Assembly (NCBI GenBank): GCA_963807005.1
Contig: CAWDZK010000006.1
Location: forward strand, 1 to 64,000
DNA: 64,000 nt
Reading direction: 5' to 3'
Source of the DNA: CAWDZK01 sp963807005
GTDB lineage: Bacteria; Actinomycetota; Actinomycetes; JACCUZ01
How positions within the stretch are numbered: the stretch's first letter is position 1; each line of letters starts with the position of its first letter. The notes below the pieces were generated by a model. It did not search any database, was not told the origin of the DNA, and was given only the letters and a program-made list of their open reading frames with translations. The translations under genes and the position numbers were made by a program. Positions 51,700 to 60,131 of the stretch are shown here, in pieces.

Positions 51700-53234
51700 G
51701 CGGCCCGGTCCGCCGGCTGGCGGCGGCCACCATCCTGACGGTGCTGGCGCTCACCGGCTCCGCGGGTGCGGCCGGGGCGGGCTCCACGCCCGGCCGGGTG
51801 CTGCTGCGCACCACCCCGGCCCTGCCCGGGGTGCACCTGCTGGTCGGCTCCACGCCGGTCACGACCGGCGCCGACGGGACCGCGTCGGTGCGGGTCGGGA
51901 ACATCAACGGGATCGCCAGCCGGGTTGCCCTCACCAGCCATGGGCTGGGTCGCCGGCACACCCTGGCGCTGGCCTTCGTCGCACCGGCGCCGCACACGAC
52001 CAAGTACGTGAGCCGGCTGACCGTCGGCATCGACGTGACCTCGCAGGTCCGGCTGCGCGTCGACCCCGGCGCCACGGCGGTGGCGCGGAAGTCCGTGCAC
52101 CAGGTGCGCCTGCACGCGGTCACGGGAACGACGAGGGTCGTCGACCCGCAACGGCACCCGGTGGTGCGACTGCTGTCGCGCAAGGCCCGCCGACCGGGCT
52201 CGAGCGCACCCCAGGCGGTCACCTGGACCGTCGACAGCCTCCGCTCCGCGTCGGGAGCCACGGTCACCACGTCAAGGACGCCGTTCGACCCCTTCACCGG
52301 CAAGAAGTGGCGGCTGGAGCTCAGGCCGGTCGCCGGGACCGTCGAGATCGACACCGTCCCCGCCACCTCCGGTGTCACGTTCGTCCTCGACGGCAACAGC
52401 TTCGCCACCGACCTCCGCGGGCACGCCTCCGCACAGGTCGCCGACCTCGACGGCGTGGACCAGCGGGTGCGCGCCGACCCGACGACGACGGCCGGCCTCG
52501 GGGTCTCGGTCGCCCGGGTCGCCCGGCAGGCGCCGCTGCAGCCGTTCCAGCGACGCCTGGTGGTCGCGCTCGCCGTGAGTCAGCCGGTGCTGCTCCGGTT
52601 CACCGACCCGGCGGGCAGCCAGGTACCGGCCGACCGGGTCAGCGAGGTGCGGCTGGACAGCGGCGGCGGCACGGTGCGGATCGACCGGTCCCGGCTGGCG
52701 GAGCCGGTGTCCCTGGTGTCCAGCGTCGGGAAGCTGGTCGACGGCCGGTGGACCCCTCAACCGGTGACCTACGCCGTGAAGCAGGTGCGCGTCGAGGGCG
52801 CCAACGCCGTCTTCTCCGGGCAGCAGCGGATCGACCCCTCGGTCCGGCGGAACTGGGACGTCACGGTGTCGGTGTTCGACGTCCGCGTCACGATGCGGGA
52901 CGTCATGTTCGGCCGGCGCCTGAGCTCGTCGGTGTACGTCGTGCGGCCCGACGGCACCGGCGCGACGGTGGAGCTGGGCGCTGCCCGCGCCGCGGTGATC
53001 CCGTCGCTCGTCCGGGGCGAGTACACGTTGACCTCCGCCTCGGCCGTGGTCGGCGCCGACAGCAGGATCCTCGTGAGCAAGGCCACCGAGGTGGACCTGC
53101 GGGTCGTCACCCTGCTGGACGTGTCGGTGGCTGGGCTGCTGGTGCTCGCCCTGACGACCGGGCTGGTCCTGGGCGGGCAACGACTGCGGCGCGGCGCGGG
53201 CCGGGGCGCCACCGGTGCGCGGGGGTCGGGGTGA
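51696..53234 (+). CDS. Secreted anchored protein of unknown function
   Basis: 512 aa, ATG 51696 overlapping the upstream stop. Signal peptide to about 28, one C-terminal helix (LLDVSVAGLLVLALTTGLVL) with a basic tail. Between them lie three or so beta-rich repeats sharing PALPGVHLLVGSTPVTTGAD, VPATSGVTFVLDGNSFATDL and a vRLDPG-like strand, resembling PEGA-type or carboxypeptidase-regulatory-like beta sandwiches. I do not recognise a family. The place in the operon suggests a surface scaffold. Confidence 0.75.
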   Translation: MSGPVRRLAAATILTVLALTGSAGAAGAGSTPGRVLLRTTPALPGVHLLVGSTPVTTGADGTASVRVGNINGIASRVALTSHGLGRRHTLALAFVAPAPHTTKYVSRLTVGIDVTSQVRLRVDPGATAVARKSVHQVRLHAVTGTTRVVDPQRHPVVRLLSRKARRPGSSAPQAVTWTVDSLRSASGATVTTSRTPFDPFTGKKWRLELRPVAGTVEIDTVPATSGVTFVLDGNSFATDLRGHASAQVADLDGVDQRVRADPTTTAGLGVSVARVARQAPLQPFQRRLVVALAVSQPVLLRFTDPAGSQVPADRVSEVRLDSGGGTVRIDRSRLAEPVSLVSSVGKLVDGRWTPQPVTYAVKQVRVEGANAVFSGQQRIDPSVRRNWDVTVSVFDVRVTMRDVMFGRRLSSSVYVVRPDGTGATVELGAARAAVIPSLVRGEYTLTSASAVVGADSRILVSKATEVDLRVVTLLDVSVAGLLVLALTTGLVLGGQRLRRGAGRGATGARGSG

Positions 53235-54541
53235 GGGCGGTCCGCGCCCGGACGGGCCGTCCCCGCCGCGTCCCGGGGCGTCGTACCCGACGGCTCGCCG
53301 CCCGTTCCGCGTCTTCCGCTCCTGCCGCCCTTGCCGCCGCTGCGCTGCTGCTGGTGCTGGCGGGGCTGGCCGTCCCGGCCCCGGCCGGAGCGGTCGACCG
53401 CACCGGTGGGCCGGCCCGCGCCGACGGTGCCCTCTCGCCGGCGGACGGGACGGCCGCGGACGTGCCGCTGTTCGCGTACTTCTACCAGTGGTTCATCCCG
53501 TCGTCGTGGGACCGCGCGAAGGCCGACTACCCGCTCGTCGGCCGCTACAGCAGCGACGATGCGCACGTGCTGCGGGAGCAGGTGCAGCTGGCGAAGACCG
53601 CGGGTATCGACGGGTTCCTGACGTCCTGGAAGGACACCCCGCAGCTGGACCGACGGCTCGACCTGCTGCTCCGGGTCGCGCGGGGAGAGCAGTTCGACGT
53701 CGGCGTGGTGTACCAGTCGCTGGACTTCTCCCGGCGGCCGCTGCCGGTCCGCACCGTGGAGCGCGACATGGTCTACCTGCTCGACCGCTGGGGCGACCAG
53801 CTCGCCTCGACCTACTACGGGAGGCCGGTGATCGTCTGGACCGGGACCGACCAGTACACGACCGCGGACATCCACGCCGTGAGCACGGCCCTCGGGAAGC
53901 GCGCCTACTTGCTGGCCAGCTCGCACTCGGTCGCGGGCTACGAGCGCGTGGCACGCCTGGTCGACGGGCTGGCGTACTACTGGTCGTCGGCCGACCCCAC
54001 CTCCACGATGACCACCACGAAGCTGCTCGCGATGAGCGCCGCGGTGCACGCCAACCGTGGCATCTGGCTCGCGCCCGCGGCCAGCGGCTACGACGGCCGG
54101 ACCCTCGGGGGGACCCGGGTGATCCCTCGCGACGACGGCAGAACCCTGGTGCGCAGCCTTGCCAACGCCTACGCCAGCGAGCCCGACGGGGTCGCCCTGA
54201 TCAGCTGGAACGAGTGGTCGGAGAACACCTACGTGGAGCCCGGCGAGAAGTACGGCCAGCGGGAGCTGGTCCGCCTCAAGGGCTTCCTGCTCGGTCGCGG
54301 CGAGAGCGTGCCCCCAGGGCTCAGCGACGCTGATGCGCGCCGCACCGACCCCGCCGAGAAGGACGCCCCGGTGCGGGTCGGGCTGGCCTCTGCTGGTGCC
54401 GGGTCGGGCTGGACCGGCGCGCGGGCGGCGCTGACGCTGGGCGTTCTCTCGCTGGCCGCGGTGCCCTGCCTCCGCCTGGTCGGCCGCCGGCGGGAGGCCC
54501 GCGACTGGCCAGGGCGGCACCGCCGTGAACGCGTGATGTGA
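53231..54541 (+). CDS. GH99-like secreted, anchored glycosidase
   Basis: 436 aa from GTG 53231. An Arg-rich start and hydrophobic segment (AALAAAALLLVLAGLAVP) form a signal or anchor. The catalytic-like domain starts near residue 80: FAYFYQWFIPSSWDRAKADY, then EQVQLAKTAGIDGFLTSWK, and near 324 ISWNEWSENTYVEPGEKYGQ. This is the pattern of GH99/GH71-like endo-alpha-mannosidase relatives. A C-terminal helix near 400-418 and basic tail follow. With the mannosyltransferase-like genes upstream it may trim the same glycan. Last gene of the operon. Confidence 0.8.
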   Translation: MRAVRARTGRPRRVPGRRTRRLAARSASSAPAALAAAALLLVLAGLAVPAPAGAVDRTGGPARADGALSPADGTAADVPLFAYFYQWFIPSSWDRAKADYPLVGRYSSDDAHVLREQVQLAKTAGIDGFLTSWKDTPQLDRRLDLLLRVARGEQFDVGVVYQSLDFSRRPLPVRTVERDMVYLLDRWGDQLASTYYGRPVIVWTGTDQYTTADIHAVSTALGKRAYLLASSHSVAGYERVARLVDGLAYYWSSADPTSTMTTTKLLAMSAAVHANRGIWLAPAASGYDGRTLGGTRVIPRDDGRTLVRSLANAYASEPDGVALISWNEWSENTYVEPGEKYGQRELVRLKGFLLGRGESVPPGLSDADARRTDPAEKDAPVRVGLASAGAGSGWTGARAALTLGVLSLAAVPCLRLVGRRREARDWPGRHRRERVM

Positions 54542-54556
54542 CAGCGCGGGCCCCGG

Positions 54557-54586
54557 CGTCGGGGTGGCGTTGCGGAGGCCCCGACG
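54557..54586 (+). terminator. Candidate terminator after the surface operon
   Basis: CGTCGGGG (54557-54564) and CCCCGACG (54579-54586) form an 8-bp GC stem with a 14-nt loop, 16 bp after the operon's last stop. There is no T tract, as is usual in actinobacteria. Confidence 0.5.
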
Positions 54587-54613
54587 GGCGCCAGGTGGTG
54601 CTTCAATGCGGGG

Positions 54614-54889
54614 ATGGCCGACCGTCCGGATGCCCTCGTCCGGGTGACCTGCGACCGGTGCGGCACGGTCGAGCTGCCCGCCTCCGAGGTCCGGCTCGTG
54701 ATGGCGCGCCCCGACGCGACGGCTGACCAGCCGCAGGACCAGGTCGAGTTCCGCTGCCGTACCTGCGGGCTCGCCGGCTCGACCAGGGTCGACGAGCGGG
54801 CCGCCAGGCTGGTGGCCAGGGCCGGGGCGGCGCTCGCCGCTCCCCGGGCCCGCGCGGTCCCGCCGGGGTTCGATCCGCGTCGCGGCTGA
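54614..54889 (+). CDS. Small zinc-ribbon protein
   Basis: 91 aa, ATG 54614. Two Cys pairs (VTCDRCGTVEL and FRCRTCGLAGS) form a zinc ribbon; an acidic segment lies between. The rest is Ala/Arg-rich. Function unknown. It resembles the protein at 59744 in layout, though with little sequence identity. Confidence 0.7.
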   Translation: MADRPDALVRVTCDRCGTVELPASEVRLVMARPDATADQPQDQVEFRCRTCGLAGSTRVDERAARLVARAGAALAAPRARAVPPGFDPRRG

Positions 54890-54967
54890 CGCCGGACCCG
54901 GGGAGCTCCTGAGAACGACCGGCCCGGCACCTTCCCGGCGGCCACGCCCGTGGCGATACTCCGAGCC

Positions 54968-55561
54968 ATGGTGGTGTCGCGAGGGTTCGGCGGCCGGCGG
55001 CGGGACGTCCCGGACCTGCCCCCCGGGCAGTACCTCACCGAGGACTTCCCGGTCCTCACGGCGGGGCCGACGCCCCGGGTGCCGACCGGCACCTGGGAGC
55101 TCACCGTCACGACCGAGACCGGCCAGGTGCACCGGTGGGACTGGGCGGCCTTCCAGGCGCTGCCGTCGGAGGCCCCGACCGTCGACCTGCACTGCGTGAC
55201 CAGCTGGTCCAAGCTGGCCACGTCCTGGCAAGGGGTCTCGCTCGACGTGCTGATGGAGGACGTCGAGACCGCGGCGGACTACGTGGCCGTCACGTCGTAC
55301 GGCGGCTACACGACCAACCTCCCGCTGGCAGACCTGCTGGACGGGCAGGCCTGGGTGACCCACCGCTACGACGGCGCGGACCTCGAGCCGGGCCACGGCG
55401 GGCCGGCCCGGTTGCTCGTGCCGCACCTCTACCTCTGGAAGAGCGCGAAGTGGCTGCGCGACATCCGGCTCTCGCACGACGACGAGCCCGGGTTCTGGGA
55501 GACCGCGGGCTACCACGAGTACGGCGACCCGTGGCGCGAGCAGCGCTACTGGGACTCGTGA
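54968..55561 (+). CDS. Molybdopterin-dependent oxidoreductase (sulfite-oxidase-like)
   Basis: 197 aa from ATG 54968; GATACT 9 nt before it may be a -10 for a near-leaderless mRNA. It is a short sulfite oxidase-type molybdopterin domain: LPPGQYLTEDFPVLTAGPTP, the Mo-ligand Cys in TVDLHCVTSWSK near 76, then YGGYTTNLPL, PHLYLWKSAKWL, and WETAGYHEYGDPW. No haem or dimerisation domain. No Tat signal is visible, so it is probably cytoplasmic. Known relatives sit with a flavin reductase, as here. Confidence 0.9.
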   Translation: MVVSRGFGGRRRDVPDLPPGQYLTEDFPVLTAGPTPRVPTGTWELTVTTETGQVHRWDWAAFQALPSEAPTVDLHCVTSWSKLATSWQGVSLDVLMEDVETAADYVAVTSYGGYTTNLPLADLLDGQAWVTHRYDGADLEPGHGGPARLLVPHLYLWKSAKWLRDIRLSHDDEPGFWETAGYHEYGDPWREQRYWDS

Positions 55562-55565
55562 CGGC

Positions 55566-56312
55566 GTGGCCGGGCGGCGGGTGACGGGCTGGCGGCCGGC
55601 GACCGTGGTGGCCGCCCGGCCGGAGTCGGCCTCGGCGCGCACGGTCGGGTTCGAGGTCACCGGCTGGCCCGGGCACCTGGCCGGCCAGCACGTCGACGTC
55701 CGGCTCACTGCCGAGGACGGCTACACCGCCACCCGGTCCTACTCGATCGCCTCGGTGCCGGCGGGCGACCTGGTCGAGATCACCGTCGAGCGGCTGGCCG
55801 AGGGCGAGGTGTCGCCGTACCTCGTCGACGAGGTACGGCCCGGGGACCAGGTCGAGGTGCGCGGCCCGGTCGGGGGGTGGTTCGTCTGGCGGCCGAGCCA
55901 GGCGGAGCCGGTGCTGCTCGTCGGCGGCGGCTCCGGGGTCGTGCCGCTGATGGCGATGGTCCGGCAGCACGTGGCGACCGGGTCGTCGGCGCCGCTCCGG
56001 CTGGTGCACTCGGTGCGCTCGCCCGAGGCGCTGCTGTACGCCGACGAGCTGGCGTCGCTGGCCGCCTCGGACCGTCTCGCGGTGACCCACGTCTTCACCC
56101 GCGCGGCGCCGGCCGGCTGGGACGGCCAGGTCGGCCGGCTGGACGCCGGCCGGCTCGCCGCGGTGGCCTTCCCGCCGTCCGCCCGGGCGACGACGTATGT
56201 CTGCGGCCCGACCGGTTTCGTGGAGACGGCCGCCGACCTTCTCGTGACCGCCGGTCACGACCCGTCCCGGGTGCGCACCGAACGCTTCGGACCCTCTGGA
56301 GGTGGCCGATGA
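55566..56312 (+). CDS. Ferredoxin reductase-like FAD/NAD(P)H oxidoreductase
   Basis: 248 aa, GTG 55566. FAD domain: YTATRSYSIASVP, GQHVDVRL; NAD(P)H domain: LLVGGGSGVVPLMAMVRQ, then YVCGPTGFVE. It lacks an iron-sulphur domain. It begins 4 nt after the molybdopterin enzyme and is its likely electron partner. Confidence 0.9.
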   Translation: MAGRRVTGWRPATVVAARPESASARTVGFEVTGWPGHLAGQHVDVRLTAEDGYTATRSYSIASVPAGDLVEITVERLAEGEVSPYLVDEVRPGDQVEVRGPVGGWFVWRPSQAEPVLLVGGGSGVVPLMAMVRQHVATGSSAPLRLVHSVRSPEALLYADELASLAASDRLAVTHVFTRAAPAGWDGQVGRLDAGRLAAVAFPPSARATTYVCGPTGFVETAADLLVTAGHDPSRVRTERFGPSGGGR

Positions 56313-56602
56313 GCAGCACCGAGCCCGAGGACGCCGCCCCGCGGTTCCTCGACGGCAACGCTGTCGGCGGGGTCCTCGCCGACGTGTTCGCCGTCGACGT
56401 CACCGCCGCGGTCGGCCGATGTGCAGGGTGCGGCCGCACCGCCGTGCTCGCCGACACCCGCGTCTACCTCGACGCGCCGGGCATCGTCGTCCGCTGCGCC
56501 GGCTGCGAGGGGGTGCTGCTCCGCGTGGTGCAGGCCCCGGACCGCACCTGGCTGGACCTGCGCGGCCTGGCCGTCCTGCAGCTGGCGCGCCGGCAGGGCT
56601 GA
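56309..56602 (+). CDS. DUF6510 family protein
   Basis: 97 aa, ATG 56309 with GGAGGTGG just upstream and a 4-bp overlap with the reductase. FLDGNAVGGVLADVFAVDVT then a zinc ribbon-like GRCAGCGRTAVLADT and VRCAGCEGVLL. The family occurs with sulfite-oxidase-like/flavin reductase pairs. Function unknown. Confidence 0.85.
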   Translation: MSSTEPEDAAPRFLDGNAVGGVLADVFAVDVTAAVGRCAGCGRTAVLADTRVYLDAPGIVVRCAGCEGVLLRVVQAPDRTWLDLRGLAVLQLARRQG

Positions 56603-56803
56603 CCGGCAGGACTGACCGGCAGGGCTCACCCGGAAGGGCGGCTCCGAGGCTCCGGCTCGTCCCGGTCCTGCGCCGAGAGGCCGCCGAGCGTCACTCGGTC
56701 GGCGGTAAGCGGCGTACCCGGCGGCTGCCGATGCAGAAGGGGGACCCGTGCGGACGGTGCGGGCACGACTGCCGTCAGCGGCACCACCACCGGAGGACCG
56801 GGT

Positions 56804-57799
56804 ATGCGCGCCAGCGCCTCCCTCGCCGCAGCAGTGGCGGCGTTCGCGCTGGCCGGTGCTCTGGTCAGCGGCGGCGGGACGAGCACCCCAGCCGCGGCAC
56901 CGCCCTCCCTCGTGACCCTGGCCGGGCAGCCGGGCCCGGTCGTCCTCACCGTCGGGGCGGCCGGCAAGCTCTCGATCGCCAAGGCCCGCAAGCCGCGGAA
57001 GTGCCGGGCCATCAAGGTTCGCAAGGGCCGGGCGGCCGCACTGAAGGCGAGGGCCTGCCAGCCGCGGAAGCCCGTCGTCATCCACCCGGAGACCCGTCCC
57101 CCGACCAGCCCGGACCCGGTGCTCGCGCCGACCGGGACCGTCCCGGACGCCGCTCCCGCTGCGCCCGCCGGGGCCGACGAGTCGACGGGGGAGTACCGGT
57201 TCTTCGTCCTCAACGCGGACGGGACCCCCGGCCGCTGGGACCCGTGCCAGCCGATCACCTGGCGGTTCAACCCCACCTACGCCCCGTCGACCGCGCTCGC
57301 GGACGTCACCTCGGCGCTGGGCCGGATCGCCGCGGCGACCCAGGCCAGCGGCACCCCGCTGTCGTTCAGCTATGCGGGCACGACGACCGACCGGGCGTTC
57401 ACCAGCAGCGCACACGACGACGGCGAGGACCTGGTCGTCTCCTTCGGCACACCCGCCGAGTACCCGGACAAGCTCACCGGCAACGTCGTCGGCTACGGCG
57501 GGGCGCGGTCCCAGGCCAGGGTGGTCAACGGTGCCCAGGGGCCGTGGGAGCACGTGTCCGGCGACGTCCTGTTCAACGCGCAGGCGACGATGCCCTCCGG
57601 CTTCGGCGGCGGCGCCACCTTCGGGGCGCTCGCCCTGCACGAGGCCGCGCACGCGATGGGACTGGACCACGTCGACGCGGTGCGAGAGATCATGTACCCG
57701 GCGTTGACCCAGTCGACCCCCGCCGGCCTCGGAGCCGGTGACGCGACGGGACTGCTGAGGCTCACCGAGAACGGCTGCTTCACCCAGCCGATCCGATGA
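56804..57799 (+). CDS. Secreted metzincin (matrixin-like) protease
   Basis: 331 aa, ATG 56804. Signal peptide to about 32, a Lys/Arg-rich stretch (KARKPRKCRAIKVRKGRAAA) and a Pro/Ala linker to 130, perhaps a pro-region. The catalytic domain has PITWRFNPTYAPS, and the zinc motif LHEAAHAMGLDHVD near 279 with a Met-turn IMYPAL. Cys residues in the pro-region could act as a switch. Stands alone with about 200 bp on each side. Confidence 0.88.
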   Translation: MRASASLAAAVAAFALAGALVSGGGTSTPAAAPPSLVTLAGQPGPVVLTVGAAGKLSIAKARKPRKCRAIKVRKGRAAALKARACQPRKPVVIHPETRPPTSPDPVLAPTGTVPDAAPAAPAGADESTGEYRFFVLNADGTPGRWDPCQPITWRFNPTYAPSTALADVTSALGRIAAATQASGTPLSFSYAGTTTDRAFTSSAHDDGEDLVVSFGTPAEYPDKLTGNVVGYGGARSQARVVNGAQGPWEHVSGDVLFNAQATMPSGFGGGATFGALALHEAAHAMGLDHVDAVREIMYPALTQSTPAGLGAGDATGLLRLTENGCFTQPIR

Positions 57800-57958
57800 C
57801 TCTCCGCCCTGGCCGGCACCGCGTGCAGACCGCAGGGTCGATGCGCCTGCTCTCGGTGGTGACCGAGCAGCGCGCAGGGACTTTCCCGACGCCGCTACTC
57901 TGGCTCTGGACGTGGGAGGCAGTTGCCGTTGGCGTGATGAGGACGGCTCCCACATCCG

Positions 57959-58031
57959 GGGCCTCTAGCTCAATTGGTAGAGCAGCAGACTTTTAATCTG
58001 TCGGTTGTGGGTCCGAGTCCCACGGGGCCCA
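57959..58031 (+). tRNA. tRNA-Lys (TTT)
   Basis: 73 nt without CCA. Acceptor GGGCCTC/GGGGCCC, D arm TAGCTCAATTGG, anticodon loop CTTTTAA giving TTT, T arm GGTCCGAGTCC. Confidence 0.96.
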
Positions 58032-58083
58032 CCTGAACCCGGCGGCCTGTTGATCTGTCCTGGGCATCTGCTCGTATCTCGTC

Positions 58084-58659
58084 ATGCCGGACGTCAAGAG
58101 GTGCAGCACCTGCGGCCTCGACCGTCCGCTGAGCGAGTTCAACCGCCGCGCACTGTCCGTGGACGGGCTCCAGTTCCGCTGCCGGGCCTGCTCTCGCGCC
58201 TGGTACGAGAAGAACAAGGAGCGGCACCTCAAGAACGTCGGACGTCGCAACGTCGCCTACCGGAGGGAGCTGGCGGCCAGGCTCGCCGCATACTTCGCCG
58301 CCCATCCGTGCGTCGACTGCGGAGAGGCGGATGTCCGGTGCCTGCAGTTCGACCACCGGGACCGGTCGGCAAAGAAGGCCAACGTCTCGAAGATGCTGAG
58401 CAACTCCCTGCCCTGGCGCCGGATCCTCGAGGAGATCGACAAGTGCGACGTGCGCTGCGCCAACTGCCACAGCAAGAAGACCGCCGCCGAGATCAACTCG
58501 TGGCGGCACCAGCTGCACGAGCTGTATCTGGCGACCGGCGGGCACGCTCCGGTCGCTGCTCGCGTGGTCAGCGCCGACACCCCAGCGGGCGACTGCCCCG
58601 CCGACGGCGGTGGGACGAGCGGATGCGACGGCCGCGATGCGGGTATGGCCGAGCAGTGA
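58084..58659 (+). CDS. HNH-type endonuclease-like protein
   Basis: 191 aa, ATG 58084. An N-terminal zinc ribbon (KRCSTCGLDRPLSEFNRR, then FRCRACSRAWY) is followed by HNH motifs: CVDCGEADVRCLQFDHRD, then VRCANCHSKKTAAE. The Asp-His pair and Asn-Cys-His fit an HNH nuclease. It starts 52 bp after tRNA-Lys in the same direction. Such genes occur near mobile DNA, but no integrase or other element is seen. Confidence 0.8.
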   Translation: MPDVKRCSTCGLDRPLSEFNRRALSVDGLQFRCRACSRAWYEKNKERHLKNVGRRNVAYRRELAARLAAYFAAHPCVDCGEADVRCLQFDHRDRSAKKANVSKMLSNSLPWRRILEEIDKCDVRCANCHSKKTAAEINSWRHQLHELYLATGGHAPVAARVVSADTPAGDCPADGGGTSGCDGRDAGMAEQ

Positions 58660-58725
58660 CCGGACCCTCAGCATTCAGTACGCCGTGGCCACCGGCGCAG
58701 TGACCAGCGCCGAGCCGGGCAGCCG

Positions 58726-59607
58726 GTGAGAGTCGCTGTCGCCGGCGCGACCGGCTTCGTCGGGTCGTTGCTCGTCCCGGCCCTGGTCGCACGGGGCCAC
58801 GACGTCCGGGCGCTGACCCGGTCGCCACAGGCCTACCGCGGCGCCGGCACCGCGACGTACACCGACCTCGACGACCTGGCCTCCCTCGCGACCGCACTCG
58901 CCGGGGCCGACGCGGCCTACCTGCTCGTCCACGCCCTGCCCTCCGAGCGGTTCGGCATCCGGGAGGCGGAGCAGGCCCGGGCGTTCGCCGATGCCGCCGA
59001 TTCCGCGGGCCTGGGCCAACTGGTGTGTCTGGGCGGCCTCGGCCGTGACGACGCCGCGCTGTCGCCCCACCTGGGCAGCCGCCGGAAGGTGGAGCGGATC
59101 CTCCGCCGGTCCCGGGTGCCGGTCACGGTGCTCCGCTCCGGCATCGTCATCGGCCCGGGCAGCGCGGGGTGGGAGATGCTCCGGCAGCTGTCGGCGGTGC
59201 TGCCGGTGATGGTCACCGACCGTCGCGGGCGCACCCTGCACCAGCCGATCGCGGCCGCCGATGCCGTCGGCTACCTGGCCGACGTCCTGGGGAACGCCGA
59301 CTGCGTGGGGCGGACATTCGAGATCGGCGGCAGCGACGTGCTCAGCTATGCCGACATGGCGCACCGGCTGGCGCGGCTGACCGGCCGCTTCCCGCCGCTG
59401 CAGGTGCCGTGGATCCCGACCCTCGTCTCGGCGATAGGCGTCCACCTGCTCACCGACGTCGACGGCGCGACAGCGCACGCCCTGCTCGGCTCGATGGGCA
59501 CCGACGCCGTGGTCACCGACGACCTCAGCGCCCGGCTGCTGCCGCGCGCGGTCATGGGCTTCGACGAGGCGGCCACGCGCGCTCTCGCCGCGGCGACCGG
59601 TCCCTGA
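58726..59607 (+). CDS. NAD(P)-binding epimerase/NmrA-like protein
   Basis: 293 aa, GTG 58726. Atypical short-chain dehydrogenase: VAVAGATGFVGSLLVPALV (nucleotide-binding GxxGxxG), YLLVHALPS, VTVLRSGIVIGPGSAGWEML, RTFEIGGSDVLSYADMAH. The catalytic Tyr is not clear, as in NmrA-like proteins. Likely a redox sensor or a reductase of unknown substrate. Confidence 0.85.
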   Translation: MRVAVAGATGFVGSLLVPALVARGHDVRALTRSPQAYRGAGTATYTDLDDLASLATALAGADAAYLLVHALPSERFGIREAEQARAFADAADSAGLGQLVCLGGLGRDDAALSPHLGSRRKVERILRRSRVPVTVLRSGIVIGPGSAGWEMLRQLSAVLPVMVTDRRGRTLHQPIAAADAVGYLADVLGNADCVGRTFEIGGSDVLSYADMAHRLARLTGRFPPLQVPWIPTLVSAIGVHLLTDVDGATAHALLGSMGTDAVVTDDLSARLLPRAVMGFDEAATRALAAATGP

Positions 59608-59743
59608 CCCGACGTGCCAGAACGGCCGCGATCGGCAGACAACGGCCGGAAAGTTGGGCAGTCTCTGCAGCAACGCCGCAAGTGCGCCGCAAGTCCGCCG
59701 CCAGTCCCGGGGCGCACGGTGGGTCCAGTCGAAGGAGGACCCG

Positions 59744-60097
59744 ATGTCCACGCACCGCCAGGCCCGCTACTCGCTGACCTGCCCGAACTGCCGGGCCGAG
59801 GTCTCGCTGTCCGCGCGACGGCTGCTGGTCCGGCTGGACGAGGGGACCGCGGCCACCGGCGAGGTGCTCTTCACCTGCCTGGCGTGCGACGCCACCGCCG
59901 CGGTCACCCTCGAGGCCGCCGCGATCGCGGTCCTCGTCACCGGCGGGGTGACCCACCTCACCCTGTCGCCGCCGCCCGTCGAGCCGCTCGAGCGGGTCGC
60001 GGACGGACCGCCGCTGACCGTCGACGACCTGCTCGACCTGCACGGCGCCCTGGCCTGCGACACCTGGTTCCAGCAGCTAGCGGCCGAGGACTGCTGA
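59744..60097 (+). CDS. Zinc-ribbon protein, hypothetical
   Basis: 117 aa, ATG 59744 with AAGGAGGA 5 nt upstream. Cys pairs YSLTCPNCRAEVSLS and FTCLACDATAAV form a zinc ribbon, followed by a hydrophobic VLVTGGVTHLTLSPPP and LTVDDLLDLHGALACDTWF. The C-terminal part is shared with small actinobacterial proteins of unknown function. Confidence 0.75.
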   Translation: MSTHRQARYSLTCPNCRAEVSLSARRLLVRLDEGTAATGEVLFTCLACDATAAVTLEAAAIAVLVTGGVTHLTLSPPPVEPLERVADGPPLTVDDLLDLHGALACDTWFQQLAAEDC

Positions 60098-60131
60098 CCC
60101 GCCCGGCCGCGGCCCTCCGCGGCCGAGCCGG

